Shown here piece by piece: positions 1 to 8,713 of a stretch of DNA of 48,301 nt; position 1 is the stretch's first letter; the number at the start of each line of letters is the position of its first letter. The notes beneath the pieces were generated by a model. It saw only the letters and a list, made by a program, of their open reading frames with translations. It was not told where the DNA came from and made no database searches. Made by a program: the position numbers and the translations under genes. The stretch is taken from contig NZ_JAKIHL010000028.1 in NCBI RefSeq assembly GCF_021608135.1, forward strand, positions 1-48,301, in the 5' to 3' direction. The stretch is from Microaerobacter geothermalis. Its GTDB lineage: Bacteria; Bacillota; Bacilli; DSM-22679.

Positions 1-132
1 TTAAACGATGATCACTATAAAGAGTTAGGTGAAGACTTTTTACAGAAGCGAAACCAAGAACGAATGGAAAGATATTTTATCGCTAAGGTGCGTCAATTAG
101 GATACGAAGTTCAGAAGAATACTGCATCATAA
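1..132 (+). pseudogene. C-terminal tail of a transposase-like protein (partial, cut by window edge)
   Basis: Frame 1 is open from the first base and ends in TAA at 130-132, giving 43 residues that end ...LGYEVQKNTAS. The basic tail with a closing LGYEV-type strand resembles the C-termini of several transposase families, but I cannot assign a family. The body of the gene lies to the left of the window. The identical tail appears on the minus strand at the other end, which supports a multicopy mobile gene. It may be intact outside the window, so 'partial' is certain and 'pseudogene' is not. Confidence 0.4.
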
Positions 133-270
133 CTACTGGAAACATTTACAACGATTATCCCGGGCATCCCTATACCCATTTTTATCTGGAAATTGATACC
201 AAGCACTTGACATTTTTAGATCAGTATGACCCGGGAGGGAATTATTTTCATATCAAAGATTTACACGTCT
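1..270. repeat. Left copy of a 270-bp perfect terminal inverted repeat
   Basis: Bases 1-270 are the exact reverse complement of 48032-48301; I compared them base by base through the transposase-like tail, the stop codon and the sequence up to the shared GATTTACACGTCT, where the copies diverge. The repeat holds the 3' end of a transposase-like frame (1-132) and about 138 bp beyond it. The most likely meaning is that the segment is flanked by two copies of one insertion sequence in opposite orientation, possibly because an assembly broke at these repeats. Confidence 0.95.
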
Positions 271-451
271 ACTTGTCGAATTCGGCCCCAGATGTGATTA
301 ATGTCCGCTCCGAGACTAAAGAACGGAGCCCTCAAAAACATCCGGGTATTTCGATGATGGAGTCAGTTTGAGGGCTAATTCCCGTTCTCTAGCCCCGTAG
401 CTTCGCACGAACTCGAAGGCCGTCCTTAGTAAAATTCTTTGATATGAAAAT
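244..451 (+). repeat. Palindromic MITE-like element, near-complete copy A
   Basis: The element is bounded by a perfect 16-bp inverted repeat, ATTTTCATATCAAAGA at 244-259 and its complement at 436-451. Inside, CCCTCAAA (329-336) pairs with TTTGAGGG (367-374), AGAACGG (320-326) with CCGTTCT (382-388), and a GTCGAATTCG arm opposes CGAACTCGAAG near 409. Related sequences occur at 8671, 10229, 17173, 28776, 35598 and 41633 in both orientations. It has no coding potential. Its right terminal repeat also forms a second 12-bp hairpin with 455-466. The rest of the 271-753 gap shows no gene. Confidence 0.75.
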
Positions 452-578
452 ACCTTTTCATATCAATTTGTGACCATGCGGGTCATGTATGTTTAGTTCC
501 ATCCATATAGGAATAAATTTTATAAATGAGACGCTTTATCCTTTCTGATCTGAGCGATTTTGAATTCCTTCACAGTGA

Positions 579-663
579 AGACTTTCTGGTGAGGATAACG
601 CGGAGGGCAGTCCCACTACATTGAGTTACCCAGATGTTCCCGACGCACCGAGCCAGAAAGTCT
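579..663. repeat. 11-bp inverted repeat with 63-bp interior
   Basis: AGACTTTCTGG at 579-589 is perfectly complementary to CCAGAAAGTCT at 653-663. The interior contains TTACCCAGATGTTCC, which matches the core of the dispersed palindromic element. This may be a diverged relative or a composite remnant. No gene is seen in 464-753, and no clear T-rich terminator follows mmdA here. Confidence 0.45.
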
Positions 664-753
664 GAACGGAAATGAACTGCTTCTTTGCGGAATTCAAGTG
701 GAGCAAAGATTAGAAAGGATAAAGGGTTGCGCCACTTTATAATGTTCAGGTTA

Positions 754-2307
754 TTAAAGTGGAATGTTTCCATGTTTCTTGGGTGGTCTGGTTTCCCTTT
801 TGTTGCGAAGCATATCCAGGGCATCCTTTAATTTTTTTCTCGTTTCCCTTGGATCGATTACGTCATCCACCATTCCGTGGGAAGCGGCCACGTAAGGATT
901 TGCAAATCTTTCCCGGTACTCTGCAATTTTTTCAGCTCGAGTTTGGGCAGGATTTTCACTCTCATTGATCTCTTTTGCAAATATGATATTGGCTGCCCCT
1001 TCCGGTCCCATTACGGCAATTTCGGCATTGGGCCAGGCATAAACCACGTCAGCCCCAATTGCTTTGCTGTTGAGGGCAACGTAAGCACCGCCATACGCCT
1101 TTCTTAAGATAACCGTGATCTTGGGAACCGTCGCTTCAGAATAGGCATAAAGAATCTTTGCCCCATGCCGGATAATTCCGCCATGTTCCTGCTTGATTCC
1201 CGGAAAGAACCCAGTAACATCCTCAAATGTAATGAGAGGGATATTAAAGGAATCACAAAACCTTATAAATCGGGCTAATTTGTCTGACGAATCAATATCC
1301 AAACCGCCGCACATCACCTTGGGTTGGTTGGCAATGATTCCAACCGGATAGCCATCGATTCGCCCGAAGCCTACCACGATATTCTTGGCGAACTGGGCAT
1401 GGACTTCCATAAAGTCGCCATGGTCCAGAATCAGATGAATCACCTTTCTGACGTCATATACCTTCGTTCCTTCAACAGGAACGACATCAATCAGATCATC
1501 GATCCAATCTTCCCCTTTAGTTTTCTGGTAATATAATTTAGGGGGATTCTCCATATTGTTTGCCGGCAAAAAACTTAAAAGACGGCGCACCTGTTCCAGC
1601 GCTTCCTGTTCGGTAGGGGCAGAAAAATGGGCATTGCCGCTAATGGTGGAATGAACCCTTGCCCCCCCCAGGTCTTCAGAAGAGATTTTTTCTCCCGTAA
1701 CCGTTTCGATAACCTTTGGACCTGTAATAAACATTTGGCTGGTCTTCTCCACCATGAATACAAAATCAGTGATGGCCGGGGAGTAAACAGCTCCGCCGGC
1801 ACAAGGTCCCATAATCACAGACAACTGCGGGACCACGCCGGAATAGATGGAATTTCGGTAAAAGATATGGCCGTAACCATCTAGAGAAACAACTCCCTCC
1901 TGAATTCTCGCCCCACCAGAATCATTTAACCCGATGATCGGCGCGCCATTTTGGGCAGCCAAATCCATGATCTTGGCTATTTTCTTTGCATGCATTTCGC
2001 CCAGCGCACCTCCGAAAACGGTAAAATCCTGGGCGAATACATATACCAGCCTTCCGTCAATACGTCCATATCCGGTGACTACCCCCTCACCAGGGGCTTC
2101 CACTTGGTCCATACCAAAATTGGTCTCCCGATGTTCCATGAACGCATTAAATTCCACGAAAGTTCCTTCGTCCAACAAAAGATCTATTCTTTCCCTTGCG
2201 GTAAGTTTTCCACGGTTATGTTGGGCGTCTATGCGTTTATCTCCTCCACCCAACTCAATTTTTCGCCGCCTGTCATAAAGTTCATTAATTTTATCGAACA
2301 TATCCAT
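754..2307 (-). CDS. mmdA: Acyl-CoA carboxylase carboxyltransferase subunit (propionyl-/methylmalonyl-CoA type)
   Basis: Carboxyltransferase of the PccB/MmdA family (517 aa, normal length). It moves CO2 between biotin and propionyl-CoA/methylmalonyl-CoA. Visible signatures are GPCAGGAVYSPA (about 167-178) and a second crotonase-type oxyanion segment KAYGGAYVAL near residue 400; the tail KHGNIPL is typical and complete. I chose the ATG at 2307, after GGGGAGGGG and just past the stop of the upstream gene, rather than an upstream in-frame codon at 2343 that would overlap it. No biotin carrier, biotin carboxylase or OadB-type membrane decarboxylase lies beside it, so its partners must be elsewhere (accB/accC are about 37 kb away). 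B. subtilis yqjD is the positional equivalent. Carboxylase or decarboxylase direction cannot be told from the sequence. Confidence 0.9.
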   Translation of the reverse strand: MDMFDKINELYDRRRKIELGGGDKRIDAQHNRGKLTARERIDLLLDEGTFVEFNAFMEHRETNFGMDQVEAPGEGVVTGYGRIDGRLVYVFAQDFTVFGGALGEMHAKKIAKIMDLAAQNGAPIIGLNDSGGARIQEGVVSLDGYGHIFYRNSIYSGVVPQLSVIMGPCAGGAVYSPAITDFVFMVEKTSQMFITGPKVIETVTGEKISSEDLGGARVHSTISGNAHFSAPTEQEALEQVRRLLSFLPANNMENPPKLYYQKTKGEDWIDDLIDVVPVEGTKVYDVRKVIHLILDHGDFMEVHAQFAKNIVVGFGRIDGYPVGIIANQPKVMCGGLDIDSSDKLARFIRFCDSFNIPLITFEDVTGFFPGIKQEHGGIIRHGAKILYAYSEATVPKITVILRKAYGGAYVALNSKAIGADVVYAWPNAEIAVMGPEGAANIIFAKEINESENPAQTRAEKIAEYRERFANPYVAASHGMVDDVIDPRETRKKLKDALDMLRNKRETRPPKKHGNIPL

Positions 2308-2309
2308 AT

Positions 2310-3143
2310 CTATTCTTTCCCCTCCCCATGACCTGTTTGACATAATTCTAGTAAAACTCCTCCCGTTGACTTGGGATGGAGAAAGGCGATTTGATTTCCA
2401 TGGGCACCTTGTTTCGGTTTCTCATGAATGAGTTTTACCCCTTGTTTTTTTAGAAAATCCAACCGTTCCTCAATATCATTTACTTTTAAGGCCAAATGAT
2501 GAATTCCTTCCCCTTTTTTCTCGATAAACTTAGCGATAGCACTTTCAGAAGACAGGGGTTCCAGCAATTCTATTTTACTTTCGCCCATTTCCAAAAAGGC
2601 AACCTTTACCCCTTCACTTTCTACCGTTTCAATCCCCAGAAGTTTAAATCCTAACGTATAACAGTAAACAGAAATAGCTTCATCAAGATTTTTTACAGCA
2701 ATTCCAACGTGTTCTAGCTTTTCAGGAGGAGCCACATTTATCCCCTTTTTTTTTTGAACTTCAATCCGAATAAAATCTGCCGTCTCCTTTGTCGGTGTTC
2801 CCGGTGTAAATATTTTGGCAATTCCCCTTTCCAAAAGAAATGGGATATCATCATCAGGAATGACCCCTCCGCCAATAACCAAAATGTCGCCTGCATCTTT
2901 TTCCCTTAGTAGTCGAACCACTTCAGGAAACAATTCATTATGTGCCCCGGAAAGACAAGATAATCCAATGACATCCACATCTTCCTGTATTGCACTATTT
3001 ACGATTTGTTCAGGAGTTTGCCGAAGACCGGTATATATGACTTCCATTCCTTCATCTCTTAATGCTTGAGCAATCACCAGAGCACCCCGGTCATGCCCAT
3101 CCAATCCAGGTTTTGCAATTAAAACCCTAATTCTTTTTTCCAT
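2310..3143 (-). CDS. Cobalamin-binding methylmalonyl-CoA mutase subunit fused to methylmalonyl-CoA epimerase
   Basis: A two-domain protein of 277 aa. Residues 1-132 are a B12-binding Rossmann domain with the base-off DxHxxG motif (D15-G-H17-D-R-G20), GLSCLSG and the glycine-rich VIGGGVIP segment. Residues about 140-272 are a VOC-fold methylmalonyl-CoA epimerase (LEHVGIAV start, GIHHLAL, and LLEL at the end, supplying likely metal ligands). Small mutase subunit and epimerase are usually separate proteins of about 135-140 aa each. Here one continuous frame with a short lysine-rich linker (KKKGIN) joins them. The mutase large subunit is encoded just upstream, and mmdA starts 2 nt after this stop, so the operon covers propionyl-CoA to succinyl-CoA. 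Confidence 0.9.
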   Translation of the reverse strand: MEKRIRVLIAKPGLDGHDRGALVIAQALRDEGMEVIYTGLRQTPEQIVNSAIQEDVDVIGLSCLSGAHNELFPEVVRLLREKDAGDILVIGGGVIPDDDIPFLLERGIAKIFTPGTPTKETADFIRIEVQKKKGINVAPPEKLEHVGIAVKNLDEAISVYCYTLGFKLLGIETVESEGVKVAFLEMGESKIELLEPLSSESAIAKFIEKKGEGIHHLALKVNDIEERLDFLKKQGVKLIHEKPKQGAHGNQIAFLHPKSTGGVLLELCQTGHGEGKE

Positions 3144-3260
3144 TTCCCTCCACCTCCAAGTTACTTCTTTCCATTATTACAATACTCGACGAAATGGCGA
3201 TACATACTGACTGTGCGCTCACTCGTCATAATCACCAAGGACACTTGATCTTTGACTTCT

Positions 3261-3292
3261 AAACAACATATCATGTAAATGACATGTTGTTT
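3261..3292 (-). terminator. Hairpin just after mcmA large subunit
   Basis: AAACAACAT (3261-3269) pairs with ATGTTGTTT (3284-3292), with a further TCA/TGA pair inside. It abuts the mutase stop codon. The T-run is better in the plus direction (TTTTTATA) than in the minus direction (TTTAGAAG), so it may only be a weak or attenuating terminator within the mcm operon. No gene is seen in 3144-3292. Confidence 0.45.
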
Positions 3293-4942
3293 TTATACCG
3301 ATTGGTATTCTCCAAATTCTTCACGGAGCACTCCGCAGATTTCACCAATCGTTCCATAAGCCTTAACGCAATCGATTATATAAGGCATAAGGTTAGAAGT
3401 TCCCCTGGCGGCTACTCGCAAAGCAGACAAGGTTTCATTTACTTTTGTTTGATCTCTTTCTTGTTTTAACTGATTTAGCTTCTCCTTTTGTTTCTCTCCA
3501 AGGGTTGGATCTACCTTTAACAGCTCAGGTTGCTTTTCCCCTTCAATACGGAATTTGTTCACTCCGACAACCACTTCTTCCCCTGACTCGATAGCCTGTT
3601 GGGTTTCATAAGCTGCCTTATGAATCTCTCGTTGCATATATCCTTGCTCAACAGCGGAAACTGCACCGCCCATCTCATCTATTTTTTTGATATACTTTAA
3701 GGCTTCTTCTTCAATCCGGTTAGTTAATTCCTCTATAAAGTAGGAACCTCCAACCGGATCAACCGTATCCGTTACTCCGCTCTCATAAGCGATAATTTGT
3801 TGGGTCCTTAAGGCAATTCTGGCAGAGTCCTCTGTCGGCAATGCAAGGGCTTCGTCTCTGGAGTTGGTGTGCAAGCTTTGTGTGCCTCCAAGAACTGCTG
3901 CAAGGGCTTGAATCGTGACCCTGATGATATTGTTGTCAGGCTGCTGAGCCGTTAGGGTTGAGCCTCCGGTCTGAGTATGAAAACGAAGCTGCAGTGATTT
4001 GGGGTTTTTGGCATGAAATCGATTTTTCATGATATTGGCCCAAATTCTTCTTGCTGCACGAAATTTGGCAATTTCTTCAAAAAAGTTGTTATGGGCGTTA
4101 AAGAAAAAGGCAAGTCGGGGAGCAAACTCATCGATATCCATTCCTGCTTCCAAGGCCGCTTCAACATAAGCAATCCCGTCTGCCAGGGTAAAAGCTACTT
4201 CTTGAACGGCAGTAGAACCGGCTTCACGGATATGATAACCGCTGATACTAATCGTGTTCCATTTCGGAACCTCTTTTGCACAATAAGCAAATATGTCTGT
4301 AATTAATCTCATCGATGGTTTGGGCGGAAAAATATAGGTGCCTCTGGCTATATATTCTTTCAAGATATCATTTTGAATGGTTCCTGAAATCTCCTTGGAA
4401 CTTACCCCCTGTTTTTCTGCTACAGCAATATACATGGCTAACAAAACAGAGGCAGGTGCATTGATGGTCATTGAGGTGCTTACTTTTTCAAGGGGAATCC
4501 CATCCAACAACTGTTCCATATCTTTTAATGAATCTATCGCTACTCCTACTTTTCCCACTTCACCCCTTGCCAAAGGATGATCAGAATCATATCCAATCTG
4601 GGTGGGGAGATCAAAGGCTACGCTTAATCCTGTTTGACCCTGTTCCAGTAAATAACGGAATCTTTTATTGGTTTCTTCTGCCGAACCAAATCCGGCATAT
4701 TGTCTCATGGTCCAATAACGAGCCCGATACATCGTCGGCTGAATCCCCCGGGTATAAGGGTATTCACCAGGAAATCCTAATTTTTCCATATACTCGTCAC
4801 TTATCGGATCTTCTAAATAGAGACGATTCACCTTAATCCCTGAAGAGGTTAAAAATTCTTCTTTTCTCTCTGGTATTTTCTTGAGTATTTTTTCAGTTGA
4901 TTTCAGCCAATCTTGATATTTTTGTCTCTTTTCCTCGGTCAT
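3293..4942 (-). CDS. mcmA1: Methylmalonyl-CoA mutase large (catalytic) subunit
   Basis: 549-aa TIM-barrel half of a split, cobalamin-dependent methylmalonyl-CoA mutase, which isomerises (R)-methylmalonyl-CoA to succinyl-CoA. Visible family motifs are [11 protein letters not shown] near residue 62, [25 protein letters not shown] (with the catalytic His) and [16 protein letters not shown]. It ends before the B12 domain, which sits in the next gene. The start ATG follows AAGGAGG at good spacing. No meaB/argK chaperone GTPase lies nearby, which is unusual for this operon type. The gene is divergent from the small Prli42-like gene; the 200 bp between them is AT-rich and should carry its promoter, but I see no convincing one. 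Confidence 0.95.
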   Translation of the reverse strand: MTEEKRQKYQDWLKSTEKILKKIPERKEEFLTSSGIKVNRLYLEDPISDEYMEKLGFPGEYPYTRGIQPTMYRARYWTMRQYAGFGSAEETNKRFRYLLEQGQTGLSVAFDLPTQIGYDSDHPLARGEVGKVGVAIDSLKDMEQLLDGIPLEKVSTSMTINAPASVLLAMYIAVAEKQGVSSKEISGTIQNDILKEYIARGTYIFPPKPSMRLITDIFAYCAKEVPKWNTISISGYHIREAGSTAVQEVAFTLADGIAYVEAALEAGMDIDEFAPRLAFFFNAHNNFFEEIAKFRAARRIWANIMKNRFHAKNPKSLQLRFHTQTGGSTLTAQQPDNNIIRVTIQALAAVLGGTQSLHTNSRDEALALPTEDSARIALRTQQIIAYESGVTDTVDPVGGSYFIEELTNRIEEEALKYIKKIDEMGGAVSAVEQGYMQREIHKAAYETQQAIESGEEVVVGVNKFRIEGEKQPELLKVDPTLGEKQKEKLNQLKQERDQTKVNETLSALRVAARGTSNLMPYIIDCVKAYGTIGEICGVLREEFGEYQSV

Positions 4943-5103
4943 AGTTTCCCTCCTTAATATCTCTCTTCTCCATTACCAAAAAATTTTTTATCACTTTTCT
5001 CTATGAAGTAAACCTTACTATTTTATTCTTTCTTTTCTGACAAAATCCTTCTTTTCAAAAAAATATGTGAACCATACAAGGTGCAAGACCTAAAAAAATA
5101 AGT

Positions 5104-5109
5104 TATAAT
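5104..5109 (+). promoter_or_regulatory. Candidate -10 box for the Prli42-like gene
   Basis: A perfect TATAAT lies 35 bp before the start codon of the small plus-strand gene. The hexamer at -35 distance (GTGCAA, 5081-5086) is poor, so this is a suggestion only. Confidence 0.35.
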
Positions 5110-5144
5110 TTAAAAGGTGAGATTTGAACAAGGAAGGTGGAAAA

Positions 5145-5240
5145 ATGGTTCCTCGCAAACTGATTAAAGCAGTGGTTTATCTTGTCGTTGCAACATTAGT
5201 GATTTCGACGGTAATCATGGGTATTGGCTTTCTATATTAA
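5145..5240 (+). CDS. Prli42-like small membrane protein (31 aa)
   Basis: A 31-residue frame, MVPRKLIKAVVYLVV at the start and MGIGFLY at the end: a short basic N-terminus followed by one hydrophobic helix. The ribosome-binding site AAGGAAGGTGG (5130-5140) is strong, and a bidirectional terminator follows at once, so it is a complete one-gene unit. Size, basic start (RKxxK), xxVYLxx helix and short aromatic end match Prli42, the Firmicutes mini-protein that anchors the stressosome protein RsbR to the membrane. The assignment is by pattern, not alignment. It is divergent from mcmA1 and convergent with bkdB. Confidence 0.7.
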   Translation: MVPRKLIKAVVYLVVATLVISTVIMGIGFLY

Positions 5241-5263
5241 TCAGCAGTAATAAAAAATATTAA

Positions 5264-5295
5264 GGCAGGGTTTCCCAGAGAAATCCTGCCTTTTT
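5264..5295. terminator. Bidirectional terminator between the Prli42-like gene and bkdB
   Basis: GGCAGGGTTT (5264-5273) pairs with AAATCCTGCC (5281-5290), including one G-U pair, with an 7-nt loop. TTTTTC follows on the plus strand and an AT-rich T-run follows on the minus strand, so it can serve both convergent genes. Confidence 0.85.
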
Positions 5296-5316
5296 CTTGA
5301 CCATCTTGAAACTATT

Positions 5317-6576
5317 TTAATAGAGCTTGGTATCAGGACCCATTGCCTCCACCTTTTGCTTTACGGACTGGAGAAATTTCCCACAAACCAACCCATCCAG
5401 TACTCGATGGTCCAACGAAAGACAAATATTCACCATGTCTCTGACCGCAATCATATCCTGATATACTACCGGTCTTTTTACAATGGCTTCCAAGCTAAGG
5501 ATGGCAGCTTGGGGAATATTGATGATTGGCGCAGATAATACGGAACCAAATGATCCGGTGTTGTTCACGGTAAAGGTTCCACCTTGGATATCCTCCGTTG
5601 TTAATTTCCCTTCCCTTGTTTTTCTTACCAAGTCATCAATGGATTTGGCAAGTCCTAATATGCTTTTTTGATCCGCATGATGAATAACCGGTACGAATAG
5701 GGCATCCTCTGTGGCAACAGCAATAGATATATGAATATCCTTTTTAATTAGGATTTGGTCCCCGTTCCAAACGGAATTCAAAATGGGATATTCCTTTAAT
5801 GCTTCAACTACCGCTTTTATGAAGAAGGGTAAAAAAGTGAGTTTCACGCCTTCCTTCTTCTTAAATTCATCCTTCTTCTGCTCTCGGAATTTAACCAGGT
5901 TGGTGACATCAGCTTCTACCATAGTCCATGCGTGTGGTGCTTCATGCTTGCTCTGCACCATTCGGTTGGCAATCACTTTCCGTATGCCTGAAACAGGAAT
6001 CACTTCTTCCCGTTCCTCCGTTTGTTTATCCATTTTGGGAAACGGCTTTTCTACAGCTTTATCTTCCACAGGGATACCAGTGGCTGAAGGTTCTTCTGTT
6101 ACCTTCTTCACAGGAACACCTTTTTCAATAGATGCCAGAACATCTTTCCTCGTGATCCTCCCTGCTCTTCCTGTTCCGCTAATTTGGGTAAGGTCCAGGT
6201 TATGTTCTTGGGCCAGCTTCAAAACAGCAGGAGAGTAACGAAGCTTTTCTTTCTCCCTTATTTCATTATCCTTCTTGATATTGGTGTTTGATTTTATAGC
6301 TGATTGGGTATCAGGTACCGGTTCATATTTCTGTTCACCTTCAGCTTCAATATAGCAAATTATCTCGCCAACAGATACCGTTTCTCCCTCCTGGATTACA
6401 ATGTCACCAACGGTACCAGATATAGTGGATGGAACCTCGGCATTTACTTTATCGGTCATCACTTCGCAAAGAGGGTCATATTTTTTTACCAGATCCCCTT
6501 TTTTAACCAGCCATTTGCTTATTGTTCCTTCTGTTACGCTCTCCCCCAGTTGGGGCATTAAGATTTTATTAGCCAT
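5317..6576 (-). CDS. bkdB: Branched-chain 2-oxoacid dehydrogenase E2 (dihydrolipoyl acyltransferase)
   Basis: 419-aa E2 of the branched-chain 2-oxoacid dehydrogenase complex; it moves the acyl group from lipoyl to CoA. Domain order is a lipoyl domain (1-77, lipoyl lysine K43 in MTDKVNAEVPS), a linker, a peripheral subunit-binding domain (about 113-150, SPAVLKLAQEH...RITRKDV), and a catalytic domain with HRVLDG at H390-G395. Length is normal. The start follows AAAGGAGT. It is the last gene of the bkd cluster and ends at a bidirectional terminator. Confidence 0.95.
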   Translation of the reverse strand: MANKILMPQLGESVTEGTISKWLVKKGDLVKKYDPLCEVMTDKVNAEVPSTISGTVGDIVIQEGETVSVGEIICYIEAEGEQKYEPVPDTQSAIKSNTNIKKDNEIREKEKLRYSPAVLKLAQEHNLDLTQISGTGRAGRITRKDVLASIEKGVPVKKVTEEPSATGIPVEDKAVEKPFPKMDKQTEEREEVIPVSGIRKVIANRMVQSKHEAPHAWTMVEADVTNLVKFREQKKDEFKKKEGVKLTFLPFFIKAVVEALKEYPILNSVWNGDQILIKKDIHISIAVATEDALFVPVIHHADQKSILGLAKSIDDLVRKTREGKLTTEDIQGGTFTVNNTGSFGSVLSAPIINIPQAAILSLEAIVKRPVVYQDMIAVRDMVNICLSLDHRVLDGLVCGKFLQSVKQKVEAMGPDTKLY

Positions 6577-6602
6577 GATTTTACTCCTTTCATGATCCCT
6601 TC

Positions 6603-7586
6603 TTAAAACTCAGCCAGTTCTCTCATGGCGTTTGCCACTTTTTCAGGATTTAACATAAAGAACTTCTCCATTGGCGGACTATAAGGCATGGCTGGTACAT
6701 CAGGTCCACATAATCTCTTTATTGGAGCATCTAAGTCAAAGAGAGCCTCCTCTGCAATGATCGCAGAAACTTCTGCTCCCACGCCTCCCTCTTTATTATC
6801 TTCGTGAATGATTAATACTTTCCCCGTTTTTGCTGCAGCTTCAACAATCGCTGCCTTATCCAGGGGATATAGGGTCCTTAAATCCAATACATGGGCACTG
6901 ATCCCCTCCTTGGCTAATGTTTCAGCTGCCTGAAGAGCAAAATGAAGGGTTAATCCATAGGAAATAACGGTAATATCGGTTCCTTCACGCTTCACCTCCG
7001 CTTTTCCAATGGGAAGCGTATAGTCTTCCTCTGGAACCTCGCCTTTTATTAATCGATAACATCTTTTATGTTCGAAAAATAATACTGGATCTTCGTCTCT
7101 TATGGCAGCTTTCAGAAGTCCTTTCACATCATAAGGGGTTGAGGGTGCCACTACCTTAAGGCCCGGAACATTACAAAAGATGGCTTCCACACTTTGGGAG
7201 TGATACAGGGCTCCATGGACTCCACCACCATAGGGTGCACGAATAACCATTGGACAATTCCAGTCGTTGTTAGAACGGTACCTCATCTTGGCTGCTTCGC
7301 TGATAATTTGGTTGACTGCTGGCATGATAAAATCGGCAAACTGAATTTCAACCACAGGTCTTAATCCATAAGCCGCCGCTCCAATTCCAACTCCCACGAT
7401 AGCTGATTCTGTTAATGGAGTGTCCAGCACCCGATCCTCACCAAATTCCTCGATTAAACCTGCTGTAGCCCGAAAGACCCCCCCTCGAACACCCACATCC
7501 TCTCCTAAGATAAATACCCGATCATCCTTTCTCATTTCTTCCCTTAATGCCAAAGTTACCGAGTCAATATATGAAATAACCGCCAT
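6603..7586 (-). CDS. bkdAB: Branched-chain 2-oxoacid dehydrogenase E1 beta subunit
   Basis: 327-aa transketolase-type beta subunit that, with BkdAA, decarboxylates branched 2-oxoacids using thiamine diphosphate. Family signatures include LGEDVGVRGGVFRATAGL near the N-terminus and PLTESAIVGVGIGAAAYG. I chose ATG 7586 (spacing 8 from GGAGG) over the GTG one codon upstream. The gene lies 16 nt after bkdAA and 26 nt before bkdB, so translation is tightly grouped. Confidence 0.95.
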   Translation of the reverse strand: MAVISYIDSVTLALREEMRKDDRVFILGEDVGVRGGVFRATAGLIEEFGEDRVLDTPLTESAIVGVGIGAAAYGLRPVVEIQFADFIMPAVNQIISEAAKMRYRSNNDWNCPMVIRAPYGGGVHGALYHSQSVEAIFCNVPGLKVVAPSTPYDVKGLLKAAIRDEDPVLFFEHKRCYRLIKGEVPEEDYTLPIGKAEVKREGTDITVISYGLTLHFALQAAETLAKEGISAHVLDLRTLYPLDKAAIVEAAAKTGKVLIIHEDNKEGGVGAEVSAIIAEEALFDLDAPIKRLCGPDVPAMPYSPPMEKFFMLNPEKVANAMRELAEF

Positions 7587-7602
7587 CACGATCTCCTCCT
7601 AT

Positions 7603-8592
7603 TTAAGCATATACGTGTTTTAAAGTCTCTTCAGGCCTTGGATAAGGAGCCATTTCTGCATAGTCCGTTGCCTCATCTACTTCACGGTCCACTCTGTCGG
7701 AAATTTCTTTTTCTTTATCTTCAGACATGATCCCAGCTTCCATTAAATAGGTTTTAAACTTAAGTATAGGATCATTTTTTCTGGCCTCTTCTACTTCTTC
7801 CCTTTCTCGATAAGCCCGGTCATCATCGTCACTTGAATGGGGGGTCAACCGATAGGTAACTGCCTCAATTAAGGAAGGGCCCTGATTATTTTTCCCCCGC
7901 TCAGCCGCTTCTTTTACCACACGATATACTTCAAGGGGATCGTTTCCATCAACACTCACTCCAGGCATACCATAGCCTTGTGCCCTGTCGGCTACACTGT
8001 CACATGCCAACTGCTTTTTCATGGGTACTGATATGGCGTACTTATTGTTTTCACACATAAAAATAACCGGCAATTTATGAACTCCAGCAAAATTTGCCGC
8101 TTCATGAAAATCACCCTGATTGCTAGAGCCTTCGCCAAATGTTGTAAAAGTACAAAAATTTTTTCCCTGCATTTTTCCGGCTAAAGCTACCCCAACGGCA
8201 TGGGGGACCTGGGTTGTTACAGGACTTGAACCAGTTAATATTCTCAATCTCTTTGACCCGAAATGTCCTGGCATCTGCCGTCCCCCGCTGTTGGGATCCT
8301 CTGCTTTGGCAAAAGCGGAAAGCATAAGATCCTTTGCTGTCATCCCGAAAACCAATACAACACCCATATCCCGGTAATAGGGCATAATGTAATCCTTTTC
8401 CCGGTCCAAAGCAAAGGCAGCTCCCACTTGTGCAGCTTCTTGACCTTGGCAAGAAATCACAAAAGGAATTTTCCCGGCTCGGTTTAATAACCACATCCGC
8501 TCATCGATCTTTCTTGCTAAAAGCATGAAATAATACATATCCACCACATCTTGATCAGATAAACCCAATAATACGTGCTTTTGGTTTGTCAC
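7603..8592 (-). CDS. bkdAA: Branched-chain 2-oxoacid dehydrogenase E1 alpha subunit
   Basis: 329-aa E1 alpha with the ThDP-binding motif running from GEGSSNQGDFHEA to CENN (about residues 154-183), and the phosphorylation-loop-like region HSSDDDDRAYR. It uses a GTG start after AAAGGAGG. It forms the E1 heterotetramer with BkdAB. The 120-bp gap to lpdV upstream holds a fragment of the dispersed repeat (8671-8708). Confidence 0.95.
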   Translation of the reverse strand: MTNQKHVLLGLSDQDVVDMYYFMLLARKIDERMWLLNRAGKIPFVISCQGQEAAQVGAAFALDREKDYIMPYYRDMGVVLVFGMTAKDLMLSAFAKAEDPNSGGRQMPGHFGSKRLRILTGSSPVTTQVPHAVGVALAGKMQGKNFCTFTTFGEGSSNQGDFHEAANFAGVHKLPVIFMCENNKYAISVPMKKQLACDSVADRAQGYGMPGVSVDGNDPLEVYRVVKEAAERGKNNQGPSLIEAVTYRLTPHSSDDDDRAYREREEVEEARKNDPILKFKTYLMEAGIMSEDKEKEISDRVDREVDEATDYAEMAPYPRPEETLKHVYA

Positions 8593-8670
8593 CTGAAAGA
8601 CCTCCTTTAAAAAATTCCGTTTCCTTTATCTCTCCCAAGGTACTACTGTCTATTCTCTTTCTTTATTTGA

Positions 8671-8708
8671 TTGGAACTAAGATTCACACGTCCTAGCCCG
8701 AGTTCGGC
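8671..8708 (+). repeat. Dispersed palindromic element, 5' arm fragment G
   Basis: TTGGAACTAAGATTCACACG followed by TCCTAGCCCGAGTTCGGC matches the outer arm of the near-complete copy at 41633-41843 (read in reverse complement), including the AGATTCAC and CGAGTTCG blocks. It ends 5 nt before the lpdV stop codon. Only the arm is present; the core is absent. Confidence 0.6.
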
Positions 8709-8713
8709 AAGTT

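Noticed and set aside
570-824. 84-codon minus-strand frame at the 3' end of mmdA
   Set aside because: It overlaps the real mmdA tail (KHGNIPL) and a palindrome; no ribosome-binding site or family signal.
5783-6238. 151-codon plus-strand frame opposite bkdB
   Set aside because: Shadow of the E2 catalytic and linker region; serine- and phenylalanine-rich with no domain.
8123-8494. 123-codon second minus-strand frame inside bkdAA
   Set aside because: Out-of-frame shadow with many cysteines and glycines; bkdAA is intact in the main frame.
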